The notes: generated by a model from the sequence alone, not told the origin. A DNA stretch of 64,000 bases from Nocardioides kongjuensis (GCF_013409625.1 NZ_JACCBF010000001.1:806001-870000), one strand, 5' to 3'; positions 53,503 to 63,057 are shown, counted from the stretch's first letter. Numbers and translations: made by a program.

Positions 53503-53519
53503 GCAACGAAAACCGGTGT
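53503..53519. promoter_or_regulatory. possible third copy of the putrescine-type box
   Basis: GCAACGAAAACCGGTGT agrees at 14 of 17 positions with the box at 15942. It lies in the 168-bp divergent region of the nitrilase and NCS1 permease genes. It overlaps an imperfect palindrome at 53488-53512 with ends TTTTGTTG and CAACGAAAA. The match could be chance. Confidence 0.3.
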
Positions 53520-53578
53520 TGGTCGGCACCCTCGTCCGCGGCCTACGGTGAGCGGGATCACGGCCCAGAGGGGGACCC

Positions 53579-55000
53579 ATGCACGACGACGCGATCGAGA
53601 CCACCCTGACGGTGGAGAAGCGCACCATCGACCACATCCCGGTGACCGAGCGGCACGGCAAGGCCCGTGACCTGTTCACGATCTGGTTCGGGTCGAACAT
53701 CATGCTGCTCACCGTCGCCACCGGTGTCGTCGCGACCGCCGTCTACGGCCTGCCGGTCTGGGCGGCGGTGATCGCGCTGGTCGTCGGCCACGCGCTCGGC
53801 GGGGTCGTCATGGCGCTGCACGCGGCCCAGGGCCCGCAGATGGGCGTGCCGCAGATGCTGCAGACCCGCGCGCAGTTCGGGTCCTACGGAAGCCTGCTGG
53901 TCGTCGTGCTCGTGATCTTCATGTATGTCGGCTTCTTCGCGTCCAACATGGTGCTCGGCGGACAGGCCGTCTCCAGCCTGTTCGGGCTCGACGAGACGTT
54001 CTCGATCATCCTGATCGGCCTGGTCAGCGTGGCCGGCGCGATCGTCGGCTACCGGATGATCCACGCCCTGACCGGCCTGATGAGCCTGGTCTCCGGGCTG
54101 GTCATGGTGCTCGCCTTCGTCTGGGTCCTCGCGGTCAACGACCTGCCGACCGGCACCTTCCACTCCGACGGCGCCACCCTGGCCGGGTTCATGGGCACGA
54201 TCTCGCTCGCGGCCCTGTGGCAGATCGCCTACGCGCCGTACGTCTCCGACTACACCCGCTACATGCCTCGCGACACCGGCGTGCGCCCGGCGTTCTGGGC
54301 GACGTACGCCGGCGCGGTGCTCGGCTCGCTGTTCCCGATGATCCTCGGTGCCGTCGTCGGCGCCGCCCTGCCCGAGTCGGACACGGTCTCCGGGCTGCAG
54401 GAGCTCACCCACGGCGTCGGCGGGCTCGTGATCGCCGTCTTCGGCATCGGCATCGCCTGCACCAACGCGATGAACCTCTACTGCGGCGCACTCTCCACGA
54501 TCACCGTCGGCCAGACGATCTTCCCGAGGTGGGTGCCCGGCGCCGCCGCGCGCGGCGTCGTCTCGGCGCTGCTCTTCGTCGCCGCCGTCGTGATGGCGCT
54601 CGCCGGCAAGGACGACTTCCTCGTCAACTTCACCAACTTCATGCTCCTGCTGCTGTGCGTGCTGGTGCCGTGGACCGCGGTCAACCTGGTCGACTACTAC
54701 CTGCTCAAGCACGGCGAGTACGACATCGACTCGCTCTTCGAGCGCGACGGCGGCCGCTACGGCCAGTTCAACCTGATCGCGGTCGGCTGCTACTTCCTCG
54801 GCATCGCGGTCCAGGTCCCGTTCCTGGTGACCACCAAGTACACCGGACCGATCGGCGAGAGGCTCCACTACGTCGACATCTCCTGGATCGTCGGGCTCGC
54901 GGTGATCTGCCCCCTCTACCTGTTCCTGATGCGGCGGTTCAGCCGGTTCTCCGGCCACCGCCCGGCGCTGGAGCCGGCCGCGCAGGGCGGCGTCGCGTGA
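53579..55000 (+). CDS. NCS1-family permease (cytosine/purine/allantoin type)
   Basis: 473 residues, about 12 helices. The start matches the NCS1 cytosine-permease branch (GKARDLFTIWFGSNIMLLTVATG), with LWQIAYAPYVSDYTRYMP and TNAMNLYCGALSTITVGQTI. It is a Na+ or H+ symporter for nucleobases, hydantoins or related N-compounds. The ATG follows GAGGGGGA. The stop overlaps the GTG of the GMC oxidoreductase, so transport and oxidation are linked. Confidence 0.88.
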   Translation: MHDDAIETTLTVEKRTIDHIPVTERHGKARDLFTIWFGSNIMLLTVATGVVATAVYGLPVWAAVIALVVGHALGGVVMALHAAQGPQMGVPQMLQTRAQFGSYGSLLVVVLVIFMYVGFFASNMVLGGQAVSSLFGLDETFSIILIGLVSVAGAIVGYRMIHALTGLMSLVSGLVMVLAFVWVLAVNDLPTGTFHSDGATLAGFMGTISLAALWQIAYAPYVSDYTRYMPRDTGVRPAFWATYAGAVLGSLFPMILGAVVGAALPESDTVSGLQELTHGVGGLVIAVFGIGIACTNAMNLYCGALSTITVGQTIFPRWVPGAAARGVVSALLFVAAVVMALAGKDDFLVNFTNFMLLLLCVLVPWTAVNLVDYYLLKHGEYDIDSLFERDGGRYGQFNLIAVGCYFLGIAVQVPFLVTTKYTGPIGERLHYVDISWIVGLAVICPLYLFLMRRFSRFSGHRPALEPAAQGGVA

Positions 55001-56568
55001 CGGAGACCGTCGCGACGTCGGACTACCTGGTCGTCGGCGGAGGCACGGCGGGCTCCCTGCTCGCCGCTCGGCTCAGCGAGGACCCCGCGGTCTCGGTGAC
55101 CCTCGTCGAGTGGGGCCCCGACGACGAGCACGAGCCGCGGGCCCGCGACCTGCGCCGCTGGGCGGAGATGATCGAGGGGGAGTACGACCTCGACTACCGC
55201 AGCGTCGCGCAGGAGCGCGGCAACTCCGCGATCCGCCAGGCCCGGCTGCGGATCCTCGGCGGCTGCTCCGACGGCAACACGATGATCTCCTGGCGCACCC
55301 TCGCGGCCGACCTCGACGAGTGGGTCGAGCGCGGCGCTGCCGGCTGGGACGCCGCGACGGTGCAGCCCTACTTCGACCGCCTGCGGACGCCGATCCAGCC
55401 GGTCGCGCCCGAGGACCGCAACCCGATGGTCGCCGACATGGTGCACGCCGCGGTCGCCGCGCTCGACGTACCCCTGCAGGAGGCGTGGAACGACGGCCGC
55501 CTCGACGAGCGCGCCGAGGGCGCCGGCTTCTTCGAGGTCGGCTACACCCCGGACACCAACCTGCGCTCGTCGACCTCGGTGCACTACCTGCACCCCGCCC
55601 GGGCCGAACGCGCCAACCTCGACGTCGTGCTCGACGCCCGTGTGGAGCGGGTCGAGGTCGAGGACGGCCGCGCGACGGGCGTCCTGGCCCGGGTCGACGG
55701 CGAGCTGGTGCGGTACGCCGCGCGCCGCGAGGTCATCGTGTGCTGCGGCGCCATCGACTCGCCGAGGCTGCTGCAGCTCTCCGGCATCGGGCCGCGTTCG
55801 GTCCTCGACGAGGCCGGGGTGGACGTCGTCGTCGACCTGCCCGGCGTGGGGGAGAACCTGATGGACCACGCCGAGGGCCTGGTGGTCTGGGAGCTCGCCG
55901 AGCTGCCGCCGCCGACCTGCGCCAGCGGCTGGGACGCCGGCGCGCTGGTCAGCCTCACCGCACCGCACGACCGTCCCGACGTGCTGATGCACTTCCCGGT
56001 CGAGCCGTGGGCCGTCCATGCCGAGGCGTACGGCGCCCAGCTGCCCGAGCGGATCGTCTCGATCGCCCCCAACGTCGCCCGCCCCGCCTCCCGCGGCCGT
56101 GTGTGGATCACCTGCGCCGACCCGGAGGCACCGCCGGCGATCGACTACCGCTACTTCACCGACCCCGAAGGTCGCGACGAGGCCGTGCTCGTGGCCGGCG
56201 TCCGCCTGGCCCGCAGGATCGGCGCGGCCGAGCCGTTCGCGTCCCGGCTGGTGCGGGAGGTCTTCCCCGGCCCGGACGTGCAGACCGACGAGGAGATCAG
56301 CGCGGTCGCCCGTGCGACCCACCAGACCGTCTACCACGTGTCCGGCACTTGCAAGATCGGCGCGGACGACGACCCGACCGCCGTCCTGCGGCCCGACCTC
56401 ACGGTGCGAGGTCTCGACGGGCTGCGCGTCGTCGACGCCTCGGTCTTCCCGCAGCTCGTCGCGACCAACCCGGTCGTGACCGTGATGATGGTGGCCGAGC
56501 GCGCGGCCGACCTGATCGAGGAGGCCGCGCAGCGGGTCACGGCACCCGCAGGGCGATCGTGTAGCTGA
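54997..56568 (+). CDS. GMC-family FAD oxidoreductase
   Basis: 523 residues from the GTG at 54997. The ADP-binding site is DYLVVGGGTAGSLLAARLSEDP. GMC signatures: LRILGGCSDGNTMISWR (the usual G-G-S-S is changed to G-G-C-S-D) and [16 protein letters not shown]. The catalytic His region is TVYHVSGTCKIG and NPVVTVMMVAERAADLI. It oxidises an alcohol, but the altered signature 1 and the unusual neighbours (NCS1 permease) argue against a plain choline dehydrogenase. The 3' end overlaps the convergent glycosidase gene by 32 bases. Confidence 0.85.
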   Translation: MTETVATSDYLVVGGGTAGSLLAARLSEDPAVSVTLVEWGPDDEHEPRARDLRRWAEMIEGEYDLDYRSVAQERGNSAIRQARLRILGGCSDGNTMISWRTLAADLDEWVERGAAGWDAATVQPYFDRLRTPIQPVAPEDRNPMVADMVHAAVAALDVPLQEAWNDGRLDERAEGAGFFEVGYTPDTNLRSSTSVHYLHPARAERANLDVVLDARVERVEVEDGRATGVLARVDGELVRYAARREVIVCCGAIDSPRLLQLSGIGPRSVLDEAGVDVVVDLPGVGENLMDHAEGLVVWELAELPPPTCASGWDAGALVSLTAPHDRPDVLMHFPVEPWAVHAEAYGAQLPERIVSIAPNVARPASRGRVWITCADPEAPPAIDYRYFTDPEGRDEAVLVAGVRLARRIGAAEPFASRLVREVFPGPDVQTDEEISAVARATHQTVYHVSGTCKIGADDDPTAVLRPDLTVRGLDGLRVVDASVFPQLVATNPVVTVMMVAERAADLIEEAAQRVTAPAGRSCS

Positions 56569-58171
56569 TCGCCTGGCCCGACGAGGCGGATCCGGTGGCG
56601 AGGTAGGTGCCGGTCGGCGCGACGGGCACGGCCGCACTCGTGTCGGCGACCGTCGCGGTGATGTGGCCGCCCCCGGTGCCGGTCGTCGTGCGGCGCCGGG
56701 TCAGCGAGGCCGGGACGGTGTGGCTCGTGTTGGTCGAGGACTTGTCGGCCCAGTAGACGACCACCCAGTCGCCGGTCCGCGTCGGCGTGACCGACGGTGC
56801 GACGTACTGCGTCGTGGTGCTGGTCTGGACGTTGACTGCGCTGACGTCGATCGGGGTGCCTGCGGGACCGCGGTAGGCGGCCACGGTGAGATCGCCCTTG
56901 GTGAGGGAGGAGGCGCTGACGGTGACGGTCGACCCCGCGTCGCCGGCGGTGGCGGTGCGCACCCAGACCCGGCTCAGTGCGGCGGGCAGGTCGGCGCTGC
57001 GCACCTGGGTCCAGCCGGCTGGAGCCGACGTGCTCGTCGGCGCCGTGTTCGCGGTGAAGTAGAGCAGGAGCGTGTCGCCGGGCCGCACCGTGGCGGGCAC
57101 CAGGACGCTGTGGTTGGTGACGTTGGCGTTGCTGCTCGCCGAGGCGACGAAGGAGATCGCGGTCGTCTCGGGCGGCGGTGGCGGGGGAGTGCCGCCGTCG
57201 TAGAACGGGTCGGTCGCCATGGCCCTGAACCCGGCGGCAGAGGTCGTGCTGCTGTCGGGGTACCACGTGCAGCTGTCCGGGCCCTGGGCGTCGAAGGCGG
57301 AGACCCCGGCGAACTGCGCGTAGTCCGAACGCTTGAAGAGTGCCTGTGCCGCGGCGTACCAGTCGGCCTTGCGCGTGGGGTTGGCCGGGTCCTCGGTGCT
57401 GGCCCACTCGGTCAGCCACAGCTCCTTCGTCGGGTGCAGGGTGCCGAAGTCCCGGAAGGGACGGATGATCTGCTCGAGCGACATCCAGGGGGTGTTGATG
57501 CCGGTGCGGCAGGTGAACCAGTTGTAGGCGTCGATGCCCATCGCGTCCACGTAGGCATCGCCCGGATACCACTTCGGCCCGTAGTTCCGGGCGTCCGGGC
57601 CGACCATGAACGCGTAGTCGGTCATGATCCACATGAACTTCACGTTGGTCGCCCCGCGAGCCACGACGATGTCGTGGAACTTCCGCCACGCCGCGATGAA
57701 CTGCGGTGCCTCTCCCATCGTGGAGCTGGCCTTGGACTCCGGCTCGTGGTTGAACGTGAAGTAGATCGGTACGCCGTAGTCACGCAGCCGGTCGGCCCAG
57801 GCCACCATGTCGTTGTGGAGCGCACTCCCGGGCTGCGCGTCGACGAGGCTCTGCCACAGGATCGTCTGGCCGTTCGTGCGGCGGGACTTGACCGACAGGA
57901 TCAGGGTGCGTCCGCTGCCCTTGAGCCAGGTGTGGAACGAGTCGGGGAACGGGGTGTCCCAGCGCGGGAAGTCCCGGACCACGTCGTAGGTGCGACCGGC
58001 GGTCGCCTCGGCGCGCAGGAGGGCGGACTGGTAGCTCTCGCCGGCACGGGGCTGGCTGACGGCGCCGAACCTCATCCCGGTGGGTGATCCCGACGCGAGC
58101 TGCGGTGCTGCGGCGAGCGTCAACGCCGCTGCCAGCGCCACGGTCAGTCGCACGAGCCTGTTCGTCCTCAC
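56537..58171 (-). CDS. secreted glycoside hydrolase (GH26-like) with C-terminal beta domain
   Basis: 544 residues, GTG start, signal peptide LVRLTVALAAALTLAAAPQLASG. The catalytic (beta/alpha)8-like domain spans about 31-325. FTFNHEPES (Glu143) and LWLTEWAS (Glu255) fit the acid/base and nucleophile of clan GH-A enzymes such as GH26 mannanases. A hexaproline linker near residue 332 is followed by a 200-residue Ser/Thr-rich beta-sandwich-like domain, perhaps for binding. Substrate unknown. It stands alone on the minus strand. Confidence 0.7.
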   Translation of the reverse strand: MRTNRLVRLTVALAAALTLAAAPQLASGSPTGMRFGAVSQPRAGESYQSALLRAEATAGRTYDVVRDFPRWDTPFPDSFHTWLKGSGRTLILSVKSRRTNGQTILWQSLVDAQPGSALHNDMVAWADRLRDYGVPIYFTFNHEPESKASSTMGEAPQFIAAWRKFHDIVVARGATNVKFMWIMTDYAFMVGPDARNYGPKWYPGDAYVDAMGIDAYNWFTCRTGINTPWMSLEQIIRPFRDFGTLHPTKELWLTEWASTEDPANPTRKADWYAAAQALFKRSDYAQFAGVSAFDAQGPDSCTWYPDSSTTSAAGFRAMATDPFYDGGTPPPPPPETTAISFVASASSNANVTNHSVLVPATVRPGDTLLLYFTANTAPTSTSAPAGWTQVRSADLPAALSRVWVRTATAGDAGSTVTVSASSLTKGDLTVAAYRGPAGTPIDVSAVNVQTSTTTQYVAPSVTPTRTGDWVVVYWADKSSTNTSHTVPASLTRRRTTTGTGGGHITATVADTSAAVPVAPTGTYLATGSASSGQAISYTIALRVP

Positions 58172-58270
58172 GCGGCGTCCCCCGTCTGCTCGTCGTCACC
58201 GGGAAGTGGAACACCGCGAGGCACGCGCTGTCGTCACCACGATTGGGGGATCCGCGGGTCGCGATCGGCG

Positions 58271-59401
58271 CTACTCCAGCAGCCCGGCGTGCAGCTCCTC
58301 GGCCAGCTCGGCCACGATCTCCAGCTGGTGGCGCAGGGTCCGCTCGGACGGCTGCTGGGCGACGAAGGTCTCCTCGAACGGGTCGACCACCTCGGTGCGG
58401 ATGCCGGACAGGGTCTCCACGATGGCCAGGCCGCAGAAGGGGACCTCGGACTCGGCGTAGCCGCCCTCGTGGACGGCGACGACCCGGCCGTCGCACACCT
58501 CGTCGGCCAGCTCCATGACCATCGCGGTCATCTGCCGGAAGCTGTCGGCGTACAGCAGTTGGCGGGCAAGCGGGTCGACCATGTTGGCGTCGAGGCCGCT
58601 GGCGATGACGACCAGGTCCGGGGAGAAGGCGCGCAGTGCGGGCAGCACGATGTCGCGCATCGCGGCCAGGTAGGTCTCGTGGCCCGAGCCCGGGGGCAGC
58701 GGGACGTTGAGGTTGTGGCCCCGGCCCGCGCCCGTGCCGCGCTCCTCGGTGCCGCCGGAGTCCACGGGGAAGCAGTTCTCCTGGTGGATCGAGACGGTGA
58801 GCACGTCGTCGCGCTCGTAGTAGACGGCCTGGGTGCCGTTGCCGTGGTGCACGTCCCAGTCGAGGACGGCGACCTTGCCCAGGCCGTGCTCGGCCTTGGC
58901 CGCCTCGATCGCGATCGCGATGTTGGCGAGCAGGCAGAAGCCCATCCCCTCGTCGGGCAGGCAGTGGTGGCCCGGCGGGCGGGAGAGGGCGTACGCGTTG
59001 CGGTAGCGGCCGGTCACGACGTCGGCGACCGCCCGCTTGGCGAGGCCGGCCGACAGGGTGGCGATCTCGAAGCCGCCGTGGGAGAACAGGGCCTCGGGCC
59101 CGATCTCGCCGCCGCGGCCAGCGGAGAGCTCGCGGAAGTTGTCGACGTACGTCGCCGGGTGCACGCGCAGCAGGTCCTCGCGGGTGACCGGCTCGGCGCT
59201 GTGCACGGCGAGCTGCTCGGTGAGGCCGGAGACGTCCATCAGCGACTTGAACCGCCGCTTGGACTCGGGCGACTCGGGGTGGCCACCGCTCGCCAGCGGC
59301 TGCAGCCAGCCGCCGACCGGGAGGAACAGCACGGCCTCGCCGGTGCTGTGCCACAGGCACCGCTCGTCGTGGTAGAACGCGGTCCGCGGCTGCTCGCTCA
59401 T
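58271..59401 (-). CDS. HDAC-like amidohydrolase (acetylpolyamine amidohydrolase/AcuC superfamily)
   Basis: 376 residues from the ATG at 59401. Zinc-enzyme motifs: SRPPGHHCLPDEGMGFC (tandem His charge relay), VLDWDVHHGNGTQ (Asp and His ligands), and IASGLDANMVDPLARQ (second Asp region). Bacterial members deacetylate acetylpolyamines or other N-acyl amines. The gene overlaps the FMO stop by 4 bases, so the two form an operon. An acetylated amine as substrate is an inference from the family and the polyamine genes elsewhere in the window. Confidence 0.87.
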   Translation of the reverse strand: MSEQPRTAFYHDERCLWHSTGEAVLFLPVGGWLQPLASGGHPESPESKRRFKSLMDVSGLTEQLAVHSAEPVTREDLLRVHPATYVDNFRELSAGRGGEIGPEALFSHGGFEIATLSAGLAKRAVADVVTGRYRNAYALSRPPGHHCLPDEGMGFCLLANIAIAIEAAKAEHGLGKVAVLDWDVHHGNGTQAVYYERDDVLTVSIHQENCFPVDSGGTEERGTGAGRGHNLNVPLPPGSGHETYLAAMRDIVLPALRAFSPDLVVIASGLDANMVDPLARQLLYADSFRQMTAMVMELADEVCDGRVVAVHEGGYAESEVPFCGLAIVETLSGIRTEVVDPFEETFVAQQPSERTLRHQLEIVAELAEELHAGLLE

Positions 59402-60672
59402 GCGGTCGGTGCCTCGTAGGTCAGGTAGCTGCGCTGGGTCGCGATGTGCCCGGCGACGTGCTCCGCATCGTGCCAGACGCCCCAGATGAAGCTCGAGCCG
59501 CGGCGCGAGAGCCAGGGCAGGCCGACGAAGTAGATGCCGGGCTCGGAGGAGACGCCCCGGCGGTGCGACGGCCTGCCGGCCTCGTCGAGGGCGCCGGCGG
59601 GCAGCCACGCGTAGTCGGTGGCGAAGCCGGTCGCCCAGACGATCGAGGTGATCCCGGCATCGGCGAGGTCGAGCGCGAGCAGCGGGTCGGTCACGCTGGT
59701 CGGGTCGTCGCCGAGCACCCGGGCCTGCGGCTCCTCGGGCAGGTCCATGCCGTTGGCCTCGACCCAGGCGTCGGCCTGGTCGAGCAGCGCGAGCAGGTTG
59801 GCGTCGCCGGCGGCGATGTTGGCGGCGAGGTCCCCGCGGAAGGTGAGCACGCCGTCGTCGTACCGGTCCGTCATGCCCACCAGCGTGATGCCCTGCGCGG
59901 CGAGCGCGCGGAAGTCGACGGTGTGGCCACCACGGGCGCCGCTGACGGCGATCGTGACGTGCTCGGCGCCGGCCGTCGGCGTCTCGAGATCCCACAGGCC
60001 CAGGACGCCCAGCCACCAGCAGAAGTCGCGGCCGCGGTAGCTCCGCGGCGGGCGGTCGTGCGGGCCGACCGAGAGGTAGACCTGGCGACCCGAGCGCTGG
60101 AGCTCGTCGGCGATCTGCACCCCGGACGACCCGGCGCCGACCACGAGGACGTTGCCCTCGGGCAGCTGCTCCGGGTTGCGGTAGTCACTGGAGTGGATCT
60201 GCACCGCGCCGGGCCCCTCTGGGCCGTCGGGGACGATCGGCGGGAAGACCGGCTTCTGGAACGGGCCGGTGGCGGCGACGACGTAGCGGGCCTCGACGAC
60301 GCCGTCGGAGGTCTCCACGCGGAAGCCGGGACGGCCCTGGTTGCGGGTCACCGAGGTGACCTCGACGCCGGTGCGGATCGGCGCGGCGATCTTCTCGGCG
60401 TACGCCTCGAAGTACGCGGCGACCTGGTCCTTGGTGGCGAAGCCGTCCGGGTCGACGTCCTGGAACTCCAGGCCGGGGAAGCGGTCGTGCCAGGCGGGAC
60501 CGTTGGCGACCAGCGAGTCCCAGCGCATGGTGCGCCAGCGCTCGGCGATCCGCTCGCGCTCGAGGACGAGGTGCGGGATGCCGTTGTCGCTGAGGTGCTC
60601 GCTCATCGCGACGCCGGCCTGGCCGGCGCCGACGACGAGGACCTCGACCTGCTGGGGTTCCTGGTGGGACAT
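59398..60672 (-). CDS. flavin-dependent monooxygenase (class B FMO, YUCCA-like)
   Basis: 424 residues from the ATG at 60672 (the frame runs on upstream but MSHQEPQQVEVLVVGAG is the natural start). Two dinucleotide sites: VVGAGQAGVAMSEHL for FAD and VVGAGSSGVQIADEL for NADPH. Between them is the FMO-type ATGPFQKPVFPPI and QIHSSDYRNP linker. It inserts one oxygen into a soft nucleophile, commonly an N or S atom, or a carbonyl (Baeyer-Villiger). It leads the operon with the HDAC-like gene and is divergent from the ridA operon. Confidence 0.87.
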   Translation of the reverse strand: MSHQEPQQVEVLVVGAGQAGVAMSEHLSDNGIPHLVLERERIAERWRTMRWDSLVANGPAWHDRFPGLEFQDVDPDGFATKDQVAAYFEAYAEKIAAPIRTGVEVTSVTRNQGRPGFRVETSDGVVEARYVVAATGPFQKPVFPPIVPDGPEGPGAVQIHSSDYRNPEQLPEGNVLVVGAGSSGVQIADELQRSGRQVYLSVGPHDRPPRSYRGRDFCWWLGVLGLWDLETPTAGAEHVTIAVSGARGGHTVDFRALAAQGITLVGMTDRYDDGVLTFRGDLAANIAAGDANLLALLDQADAWVEANGMDLPEEPQARVLGDDPTSVTDPLLALDLADAGITSIVWATGFATDYAWLPAGALDEAGRPSHRRGVSSEPGIYFVGLPWLSRRGSSFIWGVWHDAEHVAGHIATQRSYLTYEAPTA

Positions 60673-60702
60673 GGGACGATCGTCGGGCGCGGGGATTGGT
60701 CC

Positions 60703-60811
60703 TGTCCAACAGATCTTATTGGTCCACTGCATTGCTTTCAGTGATGACCGGCGACGCCGGCACGGTGCATCTGTTCCATTGATGATGGAAGTCGGAAAGA
60801 TCTGTTGGACA
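60703..60811. promoter_or_regulatory. long-range 15-bp inverted repeat in the FMO/ridA divergent promoter
   Basis: TGTCCAACAGATCTT (60703-60717) and its exact complement AAGATCTGTTGGACA (60797-60811) are 79 bases apart, one near each gene start. This looks like two identical operators in mirror orientation, one per divergent promoter, both bound by the same unknown regulator. Confidence 0.6.
60774..60790. promoter_or_regulatory. IclR-like palindrome inside the FMO/ridA region
   Basis: TTCCAT-TGATG-ATGGAA, perfect 6-base arms around TGATG, lies between the two 15-bp repeats. The core resembles the site at 30798 (TTCCA-TGATG-TGGAA) but is two bases longer between equal points. Confidence 0.4.
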
Positions 60812-60841
60812 CATGGCCTGCGGTCCAGTGGACTGGAGCGC

Positions 60842-61270
60842 ATGAGCAGCATCGTCGTCGGCGGCCACACCCGCATCCGTCCGTTCAACACCAGCGTCAC
60901 CTACCCGGAGCAGAACCTCGACAACGACCTGTGCCAGGCCGTCGTCGCGGGCAACACGGTCTACGTCCGCGGCCAGATCGGCCAGGACCTCGACACCAGC
61001 GAGTCCGTCGGCATCGGTGACGTCGAGGCGCAGACCGAGCAGGCGATGGCCAACATCAAGATGCTGCTCGAGGAGGCCGGTGCCCGCATGGAGCACCTGG
61101 TCAAGCTCACCATCTACATCGTCGACCCGCGCTACCGCGAGACCGTCTACCGGACCATCGGCCGCTGGACCAAGGGCGTGCACCCGATCTCGACCGGCAT
61201 CGTCGTCTCCGCCCTCGCCCGTCCCGAGTGGCTCGTCGAGGTCGACGCGATCGCGGTGATCTCCCAGTGA
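60842..61270 (+). CDS. RidA/YjgF-family protein
   Basis: 142 residues, slightly longer than canonical RidA (about 128). Blocks seen: GNTVYVRGQIGQDLDT, AQTEQAMANIKMLLEEAGARMEHLVKLTIYIVDPRYRE, and the end HPISTGIVVSALARPEWLVEVDAIAVI, which keeps an Arg-Pro near the RidA active site. The family hydrolyses enamine/imine intermediates; subgroup members lacking the full site bind other ligands. GGAG precedes the ATG. It leads a four-gene operon. Confidence 0.87.
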   Translation: MSSIVVGGHTRIRPFNTSVTYPEQNLDNDLCQAVVAGNTVYVRGQIGQDLDTSESVGIGDVEAQTEQAMANIKMLLEEAGARMEHLVKLTIYIVDPRYRETVYRTIGRWTKGVHPISTGIVVSALARPEWLVEVDAIAVISQ

Positions 61271-61935
61271 CCTTCTCCGTCCTCGCGACCGACGGCAAGG
61301 GCGCCGTCGGCATCGCCGTCACGTCCTCCAGCCCGGCCGTCGCGGCGCGCTGCATCCACCTGCGTCCCGGTGTCGGCGGCGCGTCCTCGCAGAACATCAC
61401 CGACCCCCGCCTCGGCACCGAGCTCCTCGACGCGCTCCAGAGCGGACTCGACGCCCGCGCCGCGCTCGCCAGCGTCACCGACGGTCGTGAGCACATCCAG
61501 CACCGCCAGCTCACCGTCCTCGGGCTCGACGGCACCGGCGCCGCGTTCTCCGGCGAGGGCTCGCTCGGCGTGCACCACCAGGTCGTCGGCGACGGCGTCG
61601 TCGCGGCCGGCAACCTGCTCGCCGACACCGCCGTCGTCGACGCCGTCGCCGCGGGGTTCACCGCGGCCACCGGAGAGCTCGAGGAGCGCCTGCTCGCCGC
61701 GCTGGAGGCCGGCCTGGCCGCCGGCGGCGAGGCCGGACCGGTCCGCTCGGCCGGTCTGTCCGTCGTCCGCGACGTCGCGTGGCGGGTCAGCGACCTGCGC
61801 GTCGACTGGAGCGACGACCCGATCGGCCGGCTCCGCGAGCTGCTCGACGTCTGGCTGCCCCAGCGCGACGACTACGTCACCCGGGGGCTCGACCCCACCG
61901 TCGCGCCGTCGTACGGCGTCCCCGGGGACGAGTGA
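61267..61935 (+). CDS. DUF1028 protein (Ntn-hydrolase-like)
   Basis: 222 residues from the GTG at 61267, overlapping ridA by 4 bases. The start TFSVLATDGKGAVGIAVTSSSPAVAARCIHLRPGVGGASSQNITD (in parts) is the DUF1028 hallmark, followed by GTGAAFSGEGSLGVHHQVVGDGVVAAGNLL. The family belongs to the Ntn-hydrolase clan, so Thr2 could act as nucleophile after Met removal. The substrate is unknown. The operon context with M20 peptidase and aspartase hints at amide or peptide-like substrates. Confidence 0.82.
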   Translation: MTFSVLATDGKGAVGIAVTSSSPAVAARCIHLRPGVGGASSQNITDPRLGTELLDALQSGLDARAALASVTDGREHIQHRQLTVLGLDGTGAAFSGEGSLGVHHQVVGDGVVAAGNLLADTAVVDAVAAGFTAATGELEERLLAALEAGLAAGGEAGPVRSAGLSVVRDVAWRVSDLRVDWSDDPIGRLRELLDVWLPQRDDYVTRGLDPTVAPSYGVPGDE

Positions 61936-61936
61936 G

Positions 61937-63057
61937 ATGACCAAGCAGGCCGCTGCCGACACGATCCGCTCCGACGCCGAGCGCCTGATCGCGCTCTCCG
62001 AGCAGCTCCACGCCAACCCCGAGCTCGGCTGGGAGGAGCACAGGTCCTCGCGGTGGGTCGCCGAGGCCCTCGCCGAGGTGGGCTACGACGTCACGCCGGC
62101 CTACCTCGGCCTGGAGACGGCCTTCCACGCCACCATCGGCAGCGGCCCGTTCCGGCTCGGCCTGTGCGCCGAGTACGACGCCCTGCCGGGCCTGGGCCAC
62201 GCGTGCGGCCACAACCTGATCTCCGCGATCACCGTCGGCACCGCCCGCGCGCTGGCCCCGCTCGCCGACGCCGCCGGCCTGACCATCGAGGTCTACGGGA
62301 CCCCGGCCGAGGAGGGTGGCGGCGGCAAGATCGAGCTGCTCGAGCGCGGCGCCTTCGCCGGCCTCGACCTGGCGATGATGGCGCACCCGGCGCCGGTCGA
62401 CGTCGCCGAGGCGGAGCCGTTCGCCGTGTCGCACTCGCACGTGGAGTACCGCGGCAAGGCGGCCCACGCCGCGGCGTACCCCGAGCAGGGCGTCAACGCC
62501 GCCGACGCGTTCACGATCGCCCAGGTGGCGATCGGCATGCTGCGCCAGCAGCTGCCGCCGTCGGTGCGCGTGCACGGTGTGATGACCAACGGGGGAGAGG
62601 CGCCCAACGCGATCCCGGCCCGCACCGAGGGCCGCTGGTACGTCCGCGCCGAGTCGCTGGCCCAGCTCGCCGAGACCGAGGACCGGGTCTGGAAGTGCTT
62701 CCAGGCCGGGGCGCTGGCCACCGGTGCGAGCCTCGAGGTCACCCCCGAGAGCAAGCCGTACGCCGAGTTCCGCACCTTCGCGCCGGCCCTGGAGGCCTAC
62801 CGGCGCAATGCGCAGGAGCTCGGGCGCACCTTCGACGAGACCTCGCCCGCGCGCCGGATGAACCGTGCCTCGACCGACATGGGCAACGTCTCCCAGGTCG
62901 TCGACGCGATCCACCCCTACATCGGCATCAACTCGGGCACCGCGCTCAACCACCAGCCCGAGTTCGCCGCCCACTGCGTCGGCGGGGACGCCGAGAAGGC
63001 GCTCCTCGACGCGGCGACCGCGCTGGCGTGGACCGCGCTCGACGTGGCCGCGACGCG

